From NCBI GenBank assembly GCA_963691705.1, contig OY829540.1, forward strand, positions 70,976,367 to 71,040,366: a stretch of 64,000 bases of DNA. Direction: 5' to 3'. The DNA is from Viola odorata. Taxonomy: Eukaryota; Streptophyta; Magnoliopsida; Malpighiales; Violaceae. Shown one piece after another: positions 1 through 11,531 of this stretch. A program made the translations under genes and the position numbers. The notes under the pieces are model-generated. The model was not told where the DNA came from. It worked only from the letters and a program-made list of their open reading frames with translations, and ran no database searches. Every line of letters begins with the position of its first letter. Within the stretch, counting starts at the first letter, position 1.

Positions 1-884
1 AATTTTTGTTCAACATTAATTGAATTTAGAGAAGAAGGAGAGGCATTTCTATCCGAAATGGTATTATTTTGGCAGTTGTCTGCCAATGTCTGGAGCAACA
101 TCTTTGCTCTTGTGACGGTTAAATCTTGTAATGCCCCGCTCGCGGCGGAATCAACTTTTTCCTTGCAACTTGGGAGCATCCCATCATAGAAATATTGTAT
201 CATAGTGTTGTCTGCTACGCCATGAGTGGGGCAGACTTCTTGCAAATCTCTGAACCTTTGATGATATTCGGAGAAGCTTTCTCCGCTTCTTTGTTGTATA
301 GCGGCCATATCTTTCCTAGCTATGCCAGCCTTCGTGGCATTCCAGTACTTGTTGAGGAACATGGTGGACATCTCCGCCCATGTGTTGATGGTATTATGAG
401 GCAGACTGTAAAACCAGTTCTGAGCTCCCCCTTCCAGAGAGCTTGGAAAGGCCTTCAGCTTCGCCCTCTCCATGGTTACAATAGTGGGTTTCATGATGTC
501 GCACTGAACATGTAAGTTTCTTAAGTGTTTGAACGGGTGTTCGTTGGAATGGCCGTAAAACTTGGGGAGGTTGGCCACCATGTTGGTCTTTATAGACCAA
601 TCATTAGCTACTGGAGGGAGATTGATGCAGGAAAAGGTCTCCTGCTCAGCTGTTTTATTCAGCTCCCTCATTGTCGGTTCCGGTTGCTGGTCAGCCATGT
701 CTTGGTCTGAATCTAGGCCAAGACCGTGGTCTAGACTATATTCTGATTCGGGGTTAGAACCTTCCGATCCGCTTTCTTCTTGGGCTGCTCTTAGACGAGC
801 TTGCTTCCTTAGCTGTGCTTCGGTCCTAGTGAGATTGGGATTGATAGGTAGCAAATCTTGTTCTCTACTTGAGGACCTGGTCAT
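1..884 (-). CDS. Ty3/gypsy retrotransposon Gag, N-terminal part (cut by window edge)
   Basis: Reading the minus strand from the ATG at 884, the frame stays open for 294 codons to the window edge. The first ~90 residues are acidic and Gln-rich. They are followed by a plant retrotransposon Gag domain with the W-I-T, FKHLRNLH, NWFYSLP and YHQRFRDL-type blocks of the Retrotrans_gag family. Gag forms the particle that packages element RNA. The start is chosen because it is the first ATG after the primer binding site at 934-951 and LTR A beyond it. No stop or frameshift is visible, so this part could be functional. Protease and RT would lie to the left, outside the window. Family call from domain pattern; clade (Athila/Tat-like) is inferred from the primer site. 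Confidence 0.85.
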   Translation of the reverse strand, partial: MTRSSSREQDLLPINPNLTRTEAQLRKQARLRAAQEESGSEGSNPESEYSLDHGLGLDSDQDMADQQPEPTMRELNKTAEQETFSCINLPPVANDWSIKTNMVANLPKFYGHSNEHPFKHLRNLHVQCDIMKPTIVTMERAKLKAFPSSLEGGAQNWFYSLPHNTINTWAEMSTMFLNKYWNATKAGIARKDMAAIQQRSGESFSEYHQRFRDLQEVCPTHGVADNTMIQYFYDGMLPSCKEKVDSAASGALQDLTVTRAKMLLQTLADNCQNNTISDRNASPSSLNSINVEQK

Positions 885-933
885 CAACTGTCATAAAATA
901 AAATAAAACAAAAACTACAAATACCGTTAGAGA

Positions 934-951
934 TCCCCGGCAACGGCGCCA
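934..951 (-). other. Primer binding site complementary to tRNA-Asp
   Basis: On the minus strand TGGCGCCGTTGCCGGGGA lies 5 bases inside the LTR end at 957. It is the complement of the 3' end of plant tRNA-Asp(GTC) plus CCA, the usual primer of Athila/Tat-type gypsy elements. It fixes the orientation of the element and the LTR boundary. Confidence 0.85.
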
Positions 952-956
952 AAATT

Positions 957-2980
957 TGACCGCGCGTCGAACACGTCAAATATAAGAGTGAAATAAGTAT
1001 GGAATTGGGGGTAGAAATACAACTTATCACTGTCTACAATGGTTTGTAGATGATGGTAAGAGGATCGTCCACAGAGACCTCTAGGAAACGTAGTTCTTGA
1101 GTTTGACTTCCTCGTCACTGAGTTTTGGTTGGGTGTTATCTGAAACTAAAGACAAAACAGAAAATAATGAAAACAGTTTAAAATATAAAATAGTATTGGC
1201 CGAAGTCTAGGCCAAGACTGCGGGCTAGATTGGGAAAAAATCTTGTGATACGGAATTCCAGGTAAGGGCGATGGGTGAGCTTGCGTTCTTATGCATCGAT
1301 CATAGACTGAAGTATGTTCATCTCTTCTTCATAGTACTGCTATAGAGGGGAGGAACTCCTTTTCCCTCCTATCTTCCCTCCTCTTCAAACTATCTGGCGG
1401 GTACTCCCTCTCCTGATAATCCTAGCCAAGGGACACCTTGCTGGTTAAAGGGTTTATCCGTTTGACTGCTGTCTTGAATGGTTGCTCACCTCTTCAATGG
1501 CACAGGGGAAGACAGTACCTAGGCTAAGTTCCTAGGTTGTCAATCTGGTCTCTACCTATTTTACCTATTCTTCTAGTCTGCTCGAGACTAGTCACCTACT
1601 CCGTCTAGCCGGCGGGTACTCCCTCTCCTTCTAGGCTGGTTACAACTCTTCTCTCCTAGAGAACAAGGATGATCAAACCTTGGCTCTAGTGAGTAAGCGA
1701 TGGATTAAGTTCAAGAATAAATAAATACAAAGAAAGAAATTGTGAAGAACGAATTGTGTCTCACGATTGCATTAAGAACTTCAGCTCATCACCCTTACCA
1801 AGAATGGGGTTTTAGTTACTCATACTCATGGATAAAAGATAAAGAAATTAACTTGCATAAAATAATATCTATCCGAAATGAATTCGGAGCGAAGTATTTG
1901 ATAATGGTGAACTAAGAAAGAAGGATTGCGTAGCTATTTGGTTCCGAGATTGGATGCCGACAGAGGAGAATAATGTTCAGCTAAAATAGCCATAAGAACC
2001 TCTGTCCCAATCCAACTCAAACTCCTAAAATATCCTAAAAGATAATTACAATTTAATTGTTCATAAATGAAAACTAAATCGCTAAATAATAGAGAGGGAG
2101 ATCCCATTCGGGATTCTTCATAAGATTGTCTTCAGATCCCTCTAAAATAATTACCTTGAGCTTTTACGGGTTCAACTCACAACCTTACACCGTAGTTTTT
2201 GCGGGCTCAACTACAACCTTACACTTTAGTTTTTACGGGCTCAACCACAACCGTTTTACAATCCTCTTTCAAGGTAAGGATTGAAGAACCTTCACAATTT
2301 GAATTAATAATATTTGCAACAAATAATTGGTGTACAAATAATAAATGTATGATTCAAAATAACACCAATAAATGAACAATATTACCTCAAGAAGAAAGCG
2401 ATCCAAACTCGAATTAAAAGACGCAAGAATGGTTGAAAACCGATATGTGAAGCTTGCGTGGTAAAACTTTGATTAAGAGAGTTTGTAAATGTAATTTGTG
2501 TATATAGAACTTATAAATGCTTTCTTCTTCTTTGTAACTCATCTTAGATGAGTATTTATAGTGTCAAAAGAGTAGAGGCTCATCCAAGAAGGAAGGAGCC
2601 AAAAACTAGCCGTTTGCTACAGTAACAAAAATATATCTGTTTGCTACAGTGAAAAACTATCCGTTGCTACAGTGAAACTATTCATTCCCGTTGCTACAGT
2701 GAGTTTATCCGTTGCTACAGTGGAATCAAAAACTCTTTTCCCAAAAATTGTTTTTCGTGTAAAAAATCTTTTGACACTTTTCTTGAGGTATTATCGAACA
2801 TAAATCAAGTGCTAATTAGAATCATACTTACACGTTTAATGCTCTAATATACACTTGATTCTTCGAGCTTGCGATAATTGATTTGTTGCTTCTTTTGTTG
2901 TCTCGTCGCAAACTACAAATACTTTAACTTAAAATTGCGTTAGTATATTAATTAATTTGTGTGTCCTTAATTCATCAAAA
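957..2980 (-). repeat. Gypsy LTR A (5' LTR of the minus-strand element)
   Basis: Read on the plus strand the LTR begins TGACCGCGCG next to the primer site, so in element sense it ends in CA. It contains the block GGATCGTCCACAGAGA near 1061, which also occurs in the other gypsy LTRs of this window at 3048, 29580 and 63058. The right boundary is uncertain: a CA end near 2976 would give about 2.0 kb, close to the 1.9 kb of the solo LTR at 29500. No gene is seen inside it. Confidence 0.6.
2615..2721. repeat. Five spaced copies of TGCTACAGT in LTR A
   Basis: TGCTACAGT starts at 2615, 2642, 2664, 2692 and 2713, mostly preceded by CCGT. The spacings alternate 27, 22, 28 and 21 bases. The array lies in the upstream (U3) part of LTR A in element sense, where promoter elements would be expected. 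Confidence 0.8.
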
Positions 2981-4232
2981 CAAGATTTAATGAGCCCTTG
3001 GGCCAACACTTATCACATGCAACAAAATAGATTGAAGACAGTGGCAAGATGATCGATCCACAGAGATTGGTGAAGACTTACACTAGACAAGGCCAGATTA
3101 TAAAATAAAACAATAAAATAAACAAAACAGAATTCAAGGTCTTGAATGTATTCGGGGGACAAAGACACAAAAAGTAACAATCAGGGGGGGTTTTACTTGA
3201 CCAAACGAGTTGGTCAAGAGAGATTTGGAGCTAACAAGTTTATCTAAGAAAGCAAGGTTCGGGGTCCCGAATGTCACGTTCGGGGTCCCGAATGGTAAAA
3301 AAGAACCAAGCAGTAAATCAGGTCAAGAACGATAAAACAGAAGGTAATAACCACAAATAATCAAATGAAGAAAGATTCTTAGCAAAGGCATTCTTGGGTT
3401 GCATTCGGGACCAGATCGTCATCAGCTCAAGGGTATTCTATTCAAGACGTCATAGAAATGACATGGGGACCAGATTCCTCGGATATCCCCTACTTTTCTC
3501 TTAAGAGAAACTACCCCCCGTTTCCACATATGAGGTAGTCTTGACAGTTTGCCATCCCTCCAGGCACGAATGCGGGAGGGCCATACTCAAACTGCCCATG
3601 AAGCTAAGAAAAGACAGATCTAGAGCTAAAGTCCCTCAGTTTGTCAGGCTCGTGACCCAACCCTAATCAACTACCCAACCTATCTATTCAAGACCACTTT
3701 GACACAGTCAAGACTAAACAGATGCCTACTTACTCATGCAATTTTCCTTCCGTATTCATCACATAAATGGCAGCCTTTACACAAGATAACTATCAGTTGA
3801 TCAAGCCTCAAATTAAATCATGCAAAGATATAATTAAACCGATGAATAGTTGAATATAGCATCAAGAATATTTTAAGCACATTAAGGCCTCGAATCTGCC
3901 CCTACAACCCTTGAATCAGCCTTGCCAAGAACTAGGAATTTAGCTACTCATGCTTAAAGATAAATAAATAACAATTAAAGAAAGCATAACAAGTAAATAA
4001 ATATATGAAGGGAAGAAGACTTTGTTACTAAAAATCCGTTTGAAGCCCGGCGGCAAGGTTGAAGATGAGCTAACAAGAACTAGAGAGATAAACTAGAGAG
4101 AAGTCTAAGAAAACTAAAACTACATGATCATGGATAAGCCAAGATATCCTAAACTACTCTTAGATGCCCTTTATATAGTAGAGCTCCATAGGCTCAGACT
4201 CGAGATCGGGGGCAGTTTCCTTCCGTGCTTCG

Positions 4233-4400
4233 GATGAGGACATTATCAATAGGAATAAAGCTATGGATGCTTCGTTGCTTGAAGGTCAGGTATGGGAATT
4301 GGGTAAAATTCTTGGGCTAACAACTCAGGCAAATGAGAGTGCGATGCGAGAGTTTGACCAGAAGAGGCTTGAGGAGGAGAAGGAACGCTTTAACAAGTAG
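4233..4400 (+). pseudogene. LINE ORF1 C-terminal remnant
   Basis: Fifty-five codons are open up to a TAG at 4398, with an acidic and basic helical C-terminus (MREFDQKRLEEEKERFNK). It precedes the endonuclease ATG by 35 bases, the usual ORF1-ORF2 arrangement. The upstream part is lost by 5' truncation. Identification rests on position rather than on a recognised motif. Confidence 0.5.
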
Positions 4401-4435
4401 GGGGAATGGGTCTGAGCGTGTTATCGGTAGTGCGT

Positions 4436-5216
4436 ATGGTTAAGATGTTGCTGTGGAACAGTAGGGGTCTGCTGGCAGGTGTTAAGAGGAGATTCCTGAG
4501 GAAAATTATTAGAAGCGAGGCTTTAGACGTGGTTCTCTTTCAAGAAACCAAACGGGAAGTAGTTTCGGACTTCTTTATTAACTCGATTTGGAAGAATTCA
4601 GATTTGGAGTGGGTGTTCGCGCCTGCGGTGGGGCGCTCAGGGGGGTTAATCTCCTTGCGGGACAACCGGTGTTTTGAGGTTGTCAGGAAGGTTGGTGTTC
4701 GCGCCTGCGGTGGGGCGCTCAGGGGGGTTAATCTCCTTGCGGGACAACCGGTGTTTTGAGGTTGTCAGGAAGGTTGGTGGTGACCGTTACCTTTGGCTGC
4801 AAGGGTTCAACGTTTATGGCTATTCTGGAATGGCTCGTCGAGGCCAGCAGTGGTTAGAGCTGGTGTCTATCATGGAAGGTTTCGCAGGGCCTGTTTTGGT
4901 GGCGGGAGACTTTAACGAGGTGTTTATTTCTTCGGATAGATCGAGTGGAGTAGGGAGCTCGCGTGGTATGGAAGATTTCAGGAATTGGGTAGAGGACTGT
5001 CGCCTTCCGCCGGTGGGTAGGAAATTTACCTGGGCCATCTCCATGTGCAGAAACACGATTGATCGGATCTTGATACAGGCCGAGTGGCTGAACAAATGCC
5101 CTGGTTTTCAGGTGCAGGCTTTGGGCAGAATCGGATTTACCTCTTTTCTGCAGTTTTCCTGGGTGTCCGTAAGATTTCCTTCTGGTGGTTCTGCATCAAC
5201 CCTCTGTTTGATGTAG
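4436..5216 (+). pseudogene. LINE ORF2 endonuclease domain, broken by an 82-bp tandem duplication
   Basis: The translation starts MVKMLLWNSRGL and shows the APE-like endonuclease blocks: WNSRG, a VVLFQETK block with the catalytic Glu, AGDFNEV, and a TWAISMCRNTIDRIL block. In a LINE this domain nicks the target DNA. A perfect 82-base tandem duplication (4612-4693 and 4694-4775) shifts the frame, so the domain lies in two overlapping frames. Similarity ends near 5120 and the frame runs into non-domain sequence to a stop at 5214. The protein is not functional as it stands. Confidence 0.85.
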
Positions 5217-5987
5217 TAGCTGCCTCTTCAGTTTGTCTTCGTAGCCGTCCTGTGGGGCTAGTGAGTGGCCTTTAGTAGGGAGGCAGCGTGTTGTTAGAGG
5301 CCGTGTGTGTTCTTTGTTTTTCGGCTTTTTTTCTGCTCTAATCTGCAGTTTTTTCCCTTCTGTAGTTTCAGCAGATTGCTTTCGGTTTGTGTAGCTGCAG
5401 CTTCGGCTGCTGTTATGGTTTTGTCATGCTCCCCATGACTTTTATTTAATATATCCTCAGCCTATTAAAAAAAATATAGTAAAACTCTAAGCACAAAATA
5501 TCTTCAGCCTAAAACTAGGGACAAAAAGCATTAATTGAAAGCCTAAAAAAGTGGATCCATGTTCCTTAAAGCACAAAGCTGAAAAAGCATAAAGCTGTCT
5601 GATTTTTCCAGCTTTGGGCAGGTCTGGAATGGGCTCAAGGCCTGCAATGGTCAGAGGGGTAGGTATTTTGTGATCAGTGCAGACTGTCGGAACAGTGTCA
5701 GAGGAGGCACATGGAAGGTCTGGGAAGAGGACACGTGGAAATGCCATTCTTCGCCCTTCGGGGTCCCGAATCCATTCGGGACCTTGAACGCGATTCTGGA
5801 CTCGGGACCTCGACTGTGGTCTTGAAGCTCGAAAACGCCCAAAATGCTCCAAAAACGCATGTTTTTGCATAAACTCCCTTTTTAGGCCTAGATCTGCAAT
5901 AGTAATGAAAACAAGGGTAAATTAACAGAATCATGCCTTAAATTGATGAAATAATGGAGAGAAAATCATGCATAAATACACTCTATC

Positions 5988-6842
5988 AGTCATCAAAGGC
6001 ATAGGGGAAGACAACACCTAACTCAAGCTACCTCATAGTCGAGGCCTTGAGTTGTCAATCTGGTTTGAGTTATATTATACATTTTCTCTAGCCTAACGAG
6101 AGTACTAGTTGTCTACTTGGCCTATCCGGTTTCGCTCATCTCCTTCGCTCGTCTCCTTCAAGGTTGAAGGCAACTTTTTCAAATTAGAATCAAGAGTGAT
6201 CAGTTGTAAACCTAACATGAAAGCGATTTATTAAACCAGTAAACAAATAATTACAAAGATGAAGATTATAAGAACAATTTAAATCTCACGAATATATAAA
6301 CTTACCAGGAATGTAGGATGAATCTAGATGAAGAAAACGATTTTATTGATCGTATAAAATTAAAACGGAAAGAGATGGATAATTTCCAAGGAGTCCTTGT
6401 ATCTTAAATAGCTTAGCTATACTTCTAATTCAATTTAAACACAACCTCTTTCAAGAGAAGATAAAAGGAGAAGATAATGATCTCCTTAGTCCTACTTAAA
6501 CACAATCTCTTTTAAAAGAAGATAAAATATTATTCAAATAAAATAAAATATTATCTATGAGGAGATGCGATAAGGATTCTTACTTGGACGTCTGATCTTG
6601 ATAGAAAATTCCTCAATTCTTGTTTGTCACCGCAACTGCCATATCGTATCCTCGCGCTTCGCTCCAAGTCTCCTACTGTAGTCTGTCTCGAATGTCCGAT
6701 TTTTGCTCTTGTTGATGTTGTTCTTTTTGTCCACCTCCAAGGAATTCTGCACAAGTGAGAGAAATTCGTGAATATTAATAGCTTCACTGCTCAATTTACA
6801 AGTAATTAGGCAGTAAAAATATGCGAATAAAACACTCAATCA
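5988..6842 (-). repeat. Gypsy LTR A-like fragment (A2)
   Basis: From 5998 (GCATAGGGGAAGACAACACC) the sequence follows the same order of blocks as LTR A from about 1497, and it ends ...CACTCAATCA near 6842. It directly abuts the CA end of LTR B. The part corresponding to 957-1497 of LTR A is missing, so it is a diverged, left-truncated LTR. Confidence 0.55.
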
Positions 6843-8232
6843 TTTAGTAAGGTCAATTGAAAAAATTATAAAAATTGTAAAAAAATATCTAAATCAAGTA
6901 CAAATAATCACATTTTTTTTACGACTAATTTTATTTGTATTGATTTGTTTTTTCAAGGAATAAATACACTCAAACTACTAATATCTCCATACGTATATAA
7001 CGATCAAACCAACAACAATATTTTGGTTTCTCTTATTGTATTGAATACTACAAATTTCATCTATCTACTAAAATCTCACTAGTACAAATCTTGTCTTCCG
7101 TGGCATTTTATCAGTTACACCATATGGTGACCTTGTGCGGATAATCCGTGGCGGGACAAGATTTTCAACCAAGAATGGATCGGATTTCCTGGTTTGGGTT
7201 CTGAAATTATCACTCACTGTGAAGACTTCGGAATAGTAATCACGGTTCTAATAAGCATATAATTAGGTCCACAAGATAATAATAATAATAAGGTCCTATC
7301 GAGAGTGTTCGTCTGACCAACAAACGATATACACTAACTAATTAAACTATAATCTCATACGCATATGTATGTACATGTGTATCGTTTTGGTTTTTTAAAT
7401 CGGCAAAACCCTCCATTTCTTTTTTGTATGAGAAAAAGATATTGTGCAAATATTGCAATTTAATCCTTGCATAAAATTTTATACAAATTATTAAAGTATA
7501 TATTTTTACATTATTAATTGAATTATTTCCCATAATAACCAATGTATTTGTCCTAAATTTTAGTTTTAATCCTTATGTAAAATATCATATCAATAACACA
7601 TTGCGTTCATGACTTCGTTCCCCTGATCAAGGCACTCGCCCTTTTTTTTCATATTTATTACAATTAATTTCTTAATTTTTTTTAGAAATAATATAATTAT
7701 ACATGTTGCACACAATATAATGTTACTGATTCATAATTAGCACTTCCTCCGTTCGTGATTAAAGAACATAATTTTTACATAGGGAATGTAAAAGAAGCAA
7801 GTAAAATAAAAAGAATCTTTTTTCAAATGGAAGCAAGTAATCAGAGGGAGTATATATTTAATCGACCTAAGTCACTTTATTATGGGCTAGGCTCTACCCG
7901 TCAAATTTAAATGAACTAAGCCTTAAACAAGTCGGGCTTCGTGTGACTCATGTTGGCGGTGCTCTCTAGCACGACTTAAAGTTACGGTTACTTCAAAGAG
8001 ATTTTTTAACTAAAATCATATCATTTTAAAAAAATTAACAATTACAAATTTTGCGTCTTATATGCATGTATAATACATGTAACTTTCTCGTCTATCAAAT
8101 TAATCTGTAGACATGTAATTTGACTCGTTTAAATAATTACATAAAGTTAATTACAAATTTGTGAACATTACTAAATTCTATAATTACTTAATTTAAGTTG
8201 CTTTACATGAATTTTAGTTCAGTGTAACGTGA
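6843..8232. other. AT-rich intergenic DNA
   Basis: No gene is seen. Only short frames with no recognisable protein occur. The stretch holds one MITE-like element (7741-7852). The segment duplicated at the CRK locus begins at 8233. Confidence 0.6.
7741..7852. mobile_element. Stowaway-like MITE
   Basis: The left end CACTTCCTCCGTTCGTGATTA is mirrored by TAATCAGAGGGAGTA at the right end, with about 110 bp in total and no coding sequence. The CTCCCTCCGT-type end is characteristic of plant Stowaway elements. The TIR match is imperfect and the TA target duplication is ambiguous. Confidence 0.5.
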
Positions 8233-9501
8233 TTCTGAAGTCGGGTACTGCTCCGTTCACCCCGTCTCTCACGTCTCAAATTCTCTTTTTCTTTTTTCCA
8301 CAACCTTAGACCATTCTCTGTTGAAACTTCAGAATAAATTTTCTCATCTCCTTCCTCCCTTCAATAAAGCACAGTCCAGAGCACCAGAAATGGATGAAAA
8401 TACTAATCTCCATCTTCAGAAATTCTTAGTCTCAGAGTATGAAGATCGGCTCTCTTAAATTCTCCACACTTCTTCTCTGTTTCCTTAGCCATATCGTCGT
8501 CGTCACTCTTGCGTACCCTTACTACGATTGCGGCAGAAACGCAGCATTTCCTTTCCAAAACAGCACCTACAACTCCAATCTAAACCTCCTCCTCACTTCC
8601 CTCTCCTCCAATTCAACCAATGGCTTCTCCACGTCCTCATCCGGACAAGCCCCCAACATTGTCTACGCCCTGTTCCTCTGCAGGGGAGATGTCGGTACCA
8701 CCGACTGCCAAAACTGTGTCAAACTTGCTACCGAAGAAATAGTCCAACGTTGTCCAATTGGGACAGTAGTCATAATCTGGTATGACCAATGCCTACTACG
8801 TTACTCCAACACTCCCATCGTTTCCACAGTCGCACGAGAACCCTTCGTGGTGCTGATCAACACCCAGGAGGCGGTGGACCAAGCCCGTCTGGACCAGCTA
8901 ATGGCGGAGAGTACGAGCGACACGGTTGCTCGCGCTGTGAGGGGTCAAAAGTTTGCGGTTAAAGAAGTGAACTTTACAGGTTCCACAAAATTATACACCC
9001 TTGTACAGTGCACGCCGGATTTATCTGTCAGTGATTGCAATTCTTGTCTTGGTGGAGCTATCGGGAGATTGCGTAGCGGAATCCAAGGAGGTAGGGTGTT
9101 GCTTCCTAGTTGTAATGTTCGATATGAATTGTACCCGTTTTATAACGCAACAGGACTTGCTTCCCCAACATCTTCTCCAGCTCCATCTCCTAGTACTCCA
9201 GCTGCTGCAGGCTGGTAAATTAAGTTGCTTTGCATATGTTTCTTTATTCATCATGATGTCTATAATTAATTTCCACTAACATAGACCTTAGCATTTGAGG
9301 AATTGATACTTATGTCCGCGTTTGACATCAAAGCTTCTTTGTTCAATCAATCTATTATCTTGGAAACATTAATATACAATTGCAAAGGAAAAGCTAGAGT
9401 CTCAATTTCTGGACTTGGATCATCATGATGTGGTGATCTAGACCAGTAAATGATTATAATTGATTTTCTTTTAATCAGAGGGGGTTTTGTAGAAAGTTAT
9501 A
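8233..9501. repeat. Segmental duplicate of 42182-43433 (CRK 5' half)
   Basis: From TTCTGAAGTCGGGTACTGC at 8233 to GTAGAAAGTTAT near 9501 the sequence runs parallel to 42182-43433. It covers the 5' flank, the ectodomain exon and the start of the first intron. Before and after these points the two loci are unrelated, so the duplication broke within the intron. Confidence 0.9.
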
Positions 9502-11531
9502 AAACAACAATTAGATTAATTTTTGGTTATCCATGTTACTTTCATCATTCTTGCTTGTGGATTTATAGAATTCATTATTTGCTAATTACCAATAATTAGT
9601 CTCAATTAGCGCTTGATTTGATTTGAGAATGTATCATATATTTAACACAGAAAGAAACCCTGAAAAATTATGATGATTTTTCGGCCAAGAGCATGCACAA
9701 TTGATTTAAGTAGTTCTGCTCTGTTTGCCTGAGTAAAAGAGAAGTGACTTCGCTGGGATTTAAAATTGTTAAAGCGTAGACTATGAATTTGACAATTCTG
9801 GAACTTTCTTTCTTTCCTTTCTTTTATTTTATATCACTGGTCTTGGAAATTTTAATGACCTAGCCTTGCTGTCTTGGTCCCTTACTTTTGTTAGCATTGA
9901 GAAGTTTCTAACTCTTAAGGACTCGTGTGATCGAAAGAAGCAAAGCATTAATGTTCCGGTCATTGCATCCCTTGTTCCGATTTCGGTTCTTTTCCTAATC
10001 ATTACAGCAGTCATCTGGAAGATGAGGCAACGACGAGGTAATTTCCAAATGCTGCATCTTTTATTGCTGACAAGTTTTTTCTATATATGCTAAATGTTGT
10101 TATTTTTTTTCAGTCACTACCACCAAGGAATCACTACTAAAGTCAAAGGACCAGTCAATTAAATACTCTGAGATTGTTCGCATTACTAAAAATTTCAAGA
10201 ACGTTATTGGCGAAGGAGGATTCGGAAAAGTTTATCTTGGTGAACTGAAAGATGGCACTCGAATAGCTGTTAAGATGTTATCAGATTCATCCAAGCAAGG
10301 TTATAAGGAATTTCGTGCAGAGGTAGATTTGGATATCAGTCATTGCTCTCAGTTTTGAAAGATCAAATTTGAAAAATGCATCACTGATTAATGAAATTTT
10401 GAAGTGTAGGTCCAACTATTAATGATTGTTCACCACAAGAACTTGGTATCCCTCATTGGTTACTGTGATGACCATGAGAAGCTTGCACTTGTTTACGAAT
10501 TCATGGCAAGTGGAAACTTGCACCAACATTTATCAGGTGCCTTTGTTGTTTATAGTTCATTGCATATCATGTTCTTGAAACTCTGTCCTATATTATTTCG
10601 CGACGATTGTCAAACAGCAGTCTCACTAAGTTTTGTCTTCAGGAACAAAAACAGATGTATTGAATTGGCGGGGAAGGCTTCAAATTGCTGTCGATGCAGC
10701 TCTAGGTCCAGTTTTGTGCCATGAATTACTTACTACCCTCAGTCTTCTTCTTTTTCTTTCTGAATAAATTATCTACTCTCTTTTTCCGGCTAAGAGCATG
10801 ACTCACAGATTGATTCTTCTGGGTTAGCAGGTTTGGAGTATCTGCATAATGGTTGCAAGCCACCGATAATCCATAGAGATTTAAAACCCTCCAACATTTT
10901 ATTGAATGAGAACCTGCATGGCAAGATTTCAGACTTTGGCCTGTCAAAAGTTTTTGGAACTGAGATAGCCTCTCATATCACCACTCGCCCTGCGGGCACA
11001 TTTGGATACCTTGATCCAGAGTAAGTGTCAACTGGAAATCGGAAGTCTGATGTAATATTTGCAATGTTTTCCTGCTAATGATCGATCGATGTTTCTTATG
11101 ACAGATTCCAAAGAACAGGAAACTTGAGCAAGAAAAGTGATGTTTACAGTTTCGGGATACTTTTGTTTGAGCTAATAACTGGGAAGCCAGCGATAATACT
11201 CAGGAGGGAGGACAACATTCACATCATCGATTGGGTTGTTCCTCTCATCGAAAAGGGAGATATCGGAAGCATCGTTGATCCAAGGTTACAGGGTGAATTC
11301 AGCATTGAATCGGCATGGAAAGCTCTGGAGATAGCCAAGTCATGTGTTCCATCAACTGCCGTAGAGAGGCCGGACATAAGTCAGGTATTAGCAGAACTTA
11401 AGGGATGTCTGGCCGTGGACATTGCTTCAAGAAGTGTAGGAAAGACGAGGAGCATCAAGCCGGACTTGTGCCATTCTGTTGATGTGTGCCTGGAATTTGA
11501 GACACATGGTTCCCAGGCCGAGGTAGGATAA
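8439..11531 (+). CDS. Chimeric receptor-like kinase: DUF26 ectodomain exon with malectin/LRR-I-type TM and kinase exons
   Basis: Exon 1 (8439-9214) gives a signal peptide and two DUF26/Gnk2 domains, each with C-X8-C-X2-C ([26 protein letters not shown]). The downstream exons 9895-10037, 10114-10322, 10410-10536, 10643-10705, 10831-11020 and 11105-11531 encode a TM helix and a kinase with GEGGFGKV, the Lys in [17 protein letters not shown] and YLDPE. The kinase resembles malectin/LRR-I receptor kinases ([12 protein letters not shown]), not CRKs. With the donor GT at 9215-9216 and acceptor AG at 9893-9894, all seven exons join in one frame of 1935 nt (644 aa). Without splicing, exon 1 stops at 9218 and would give a secreted DUF26 protein. 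The CRK-type donor at this position is GC instead of GT. Kinase exons are convincing; the chimeric transcript is inference. Confidence 0.6.

Larger units (their letters stand above)
4181..5473 (+). mobile_element. LINE retrotransposon, 5'-truncated and lacking reverse transcriptase
   Basis: The element holds the tail of an ORF1, an APE-type endonuclease and a 3' tail ending in an A-run after CCTATT. Its ends are flanked by ATATAGTA at 4173-4180 and 5474-5481, a plausible target-site duplication. A full plant LINE has several kb of reverse transcriptase after the endonuclease. Here the endonuclease passes straight into a 3'UTR-like stretch near 5130, so the RT and RNase H parts are deleted. 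Confidence 0.8.
3010..5987 (-). repeat. Gypsy LTR B, left copy, split by a LINE and truncated at one end
   Basis: The stretch from 3010 matches 63020 onward closely, including paired TTCGGGGTCCCGAA motifs near 3256 and 3281. It ends ...CTCTATCA at 5987, like the CA end of the solo LTR at 31395. The LINE at 4181-5473 is inserted inside, so the LTR proper is about 1.7 kb. The first ~45 bases present at 62974 are replaced here by unrelated sequence, and no target duplication is found, so this end was truncated or rearranged. Orientation is assigned by analogy with LTR A. Confidence 0.65.

Noticed and set aside
9211..9212. GC splice donor at the CRK-equivalent position in the chimeric gene
   Set aside because: It would put exon 2 out of frame, whereas the GT at 9215 keeps the frame; retained only as evidence of change from the CRK donor.
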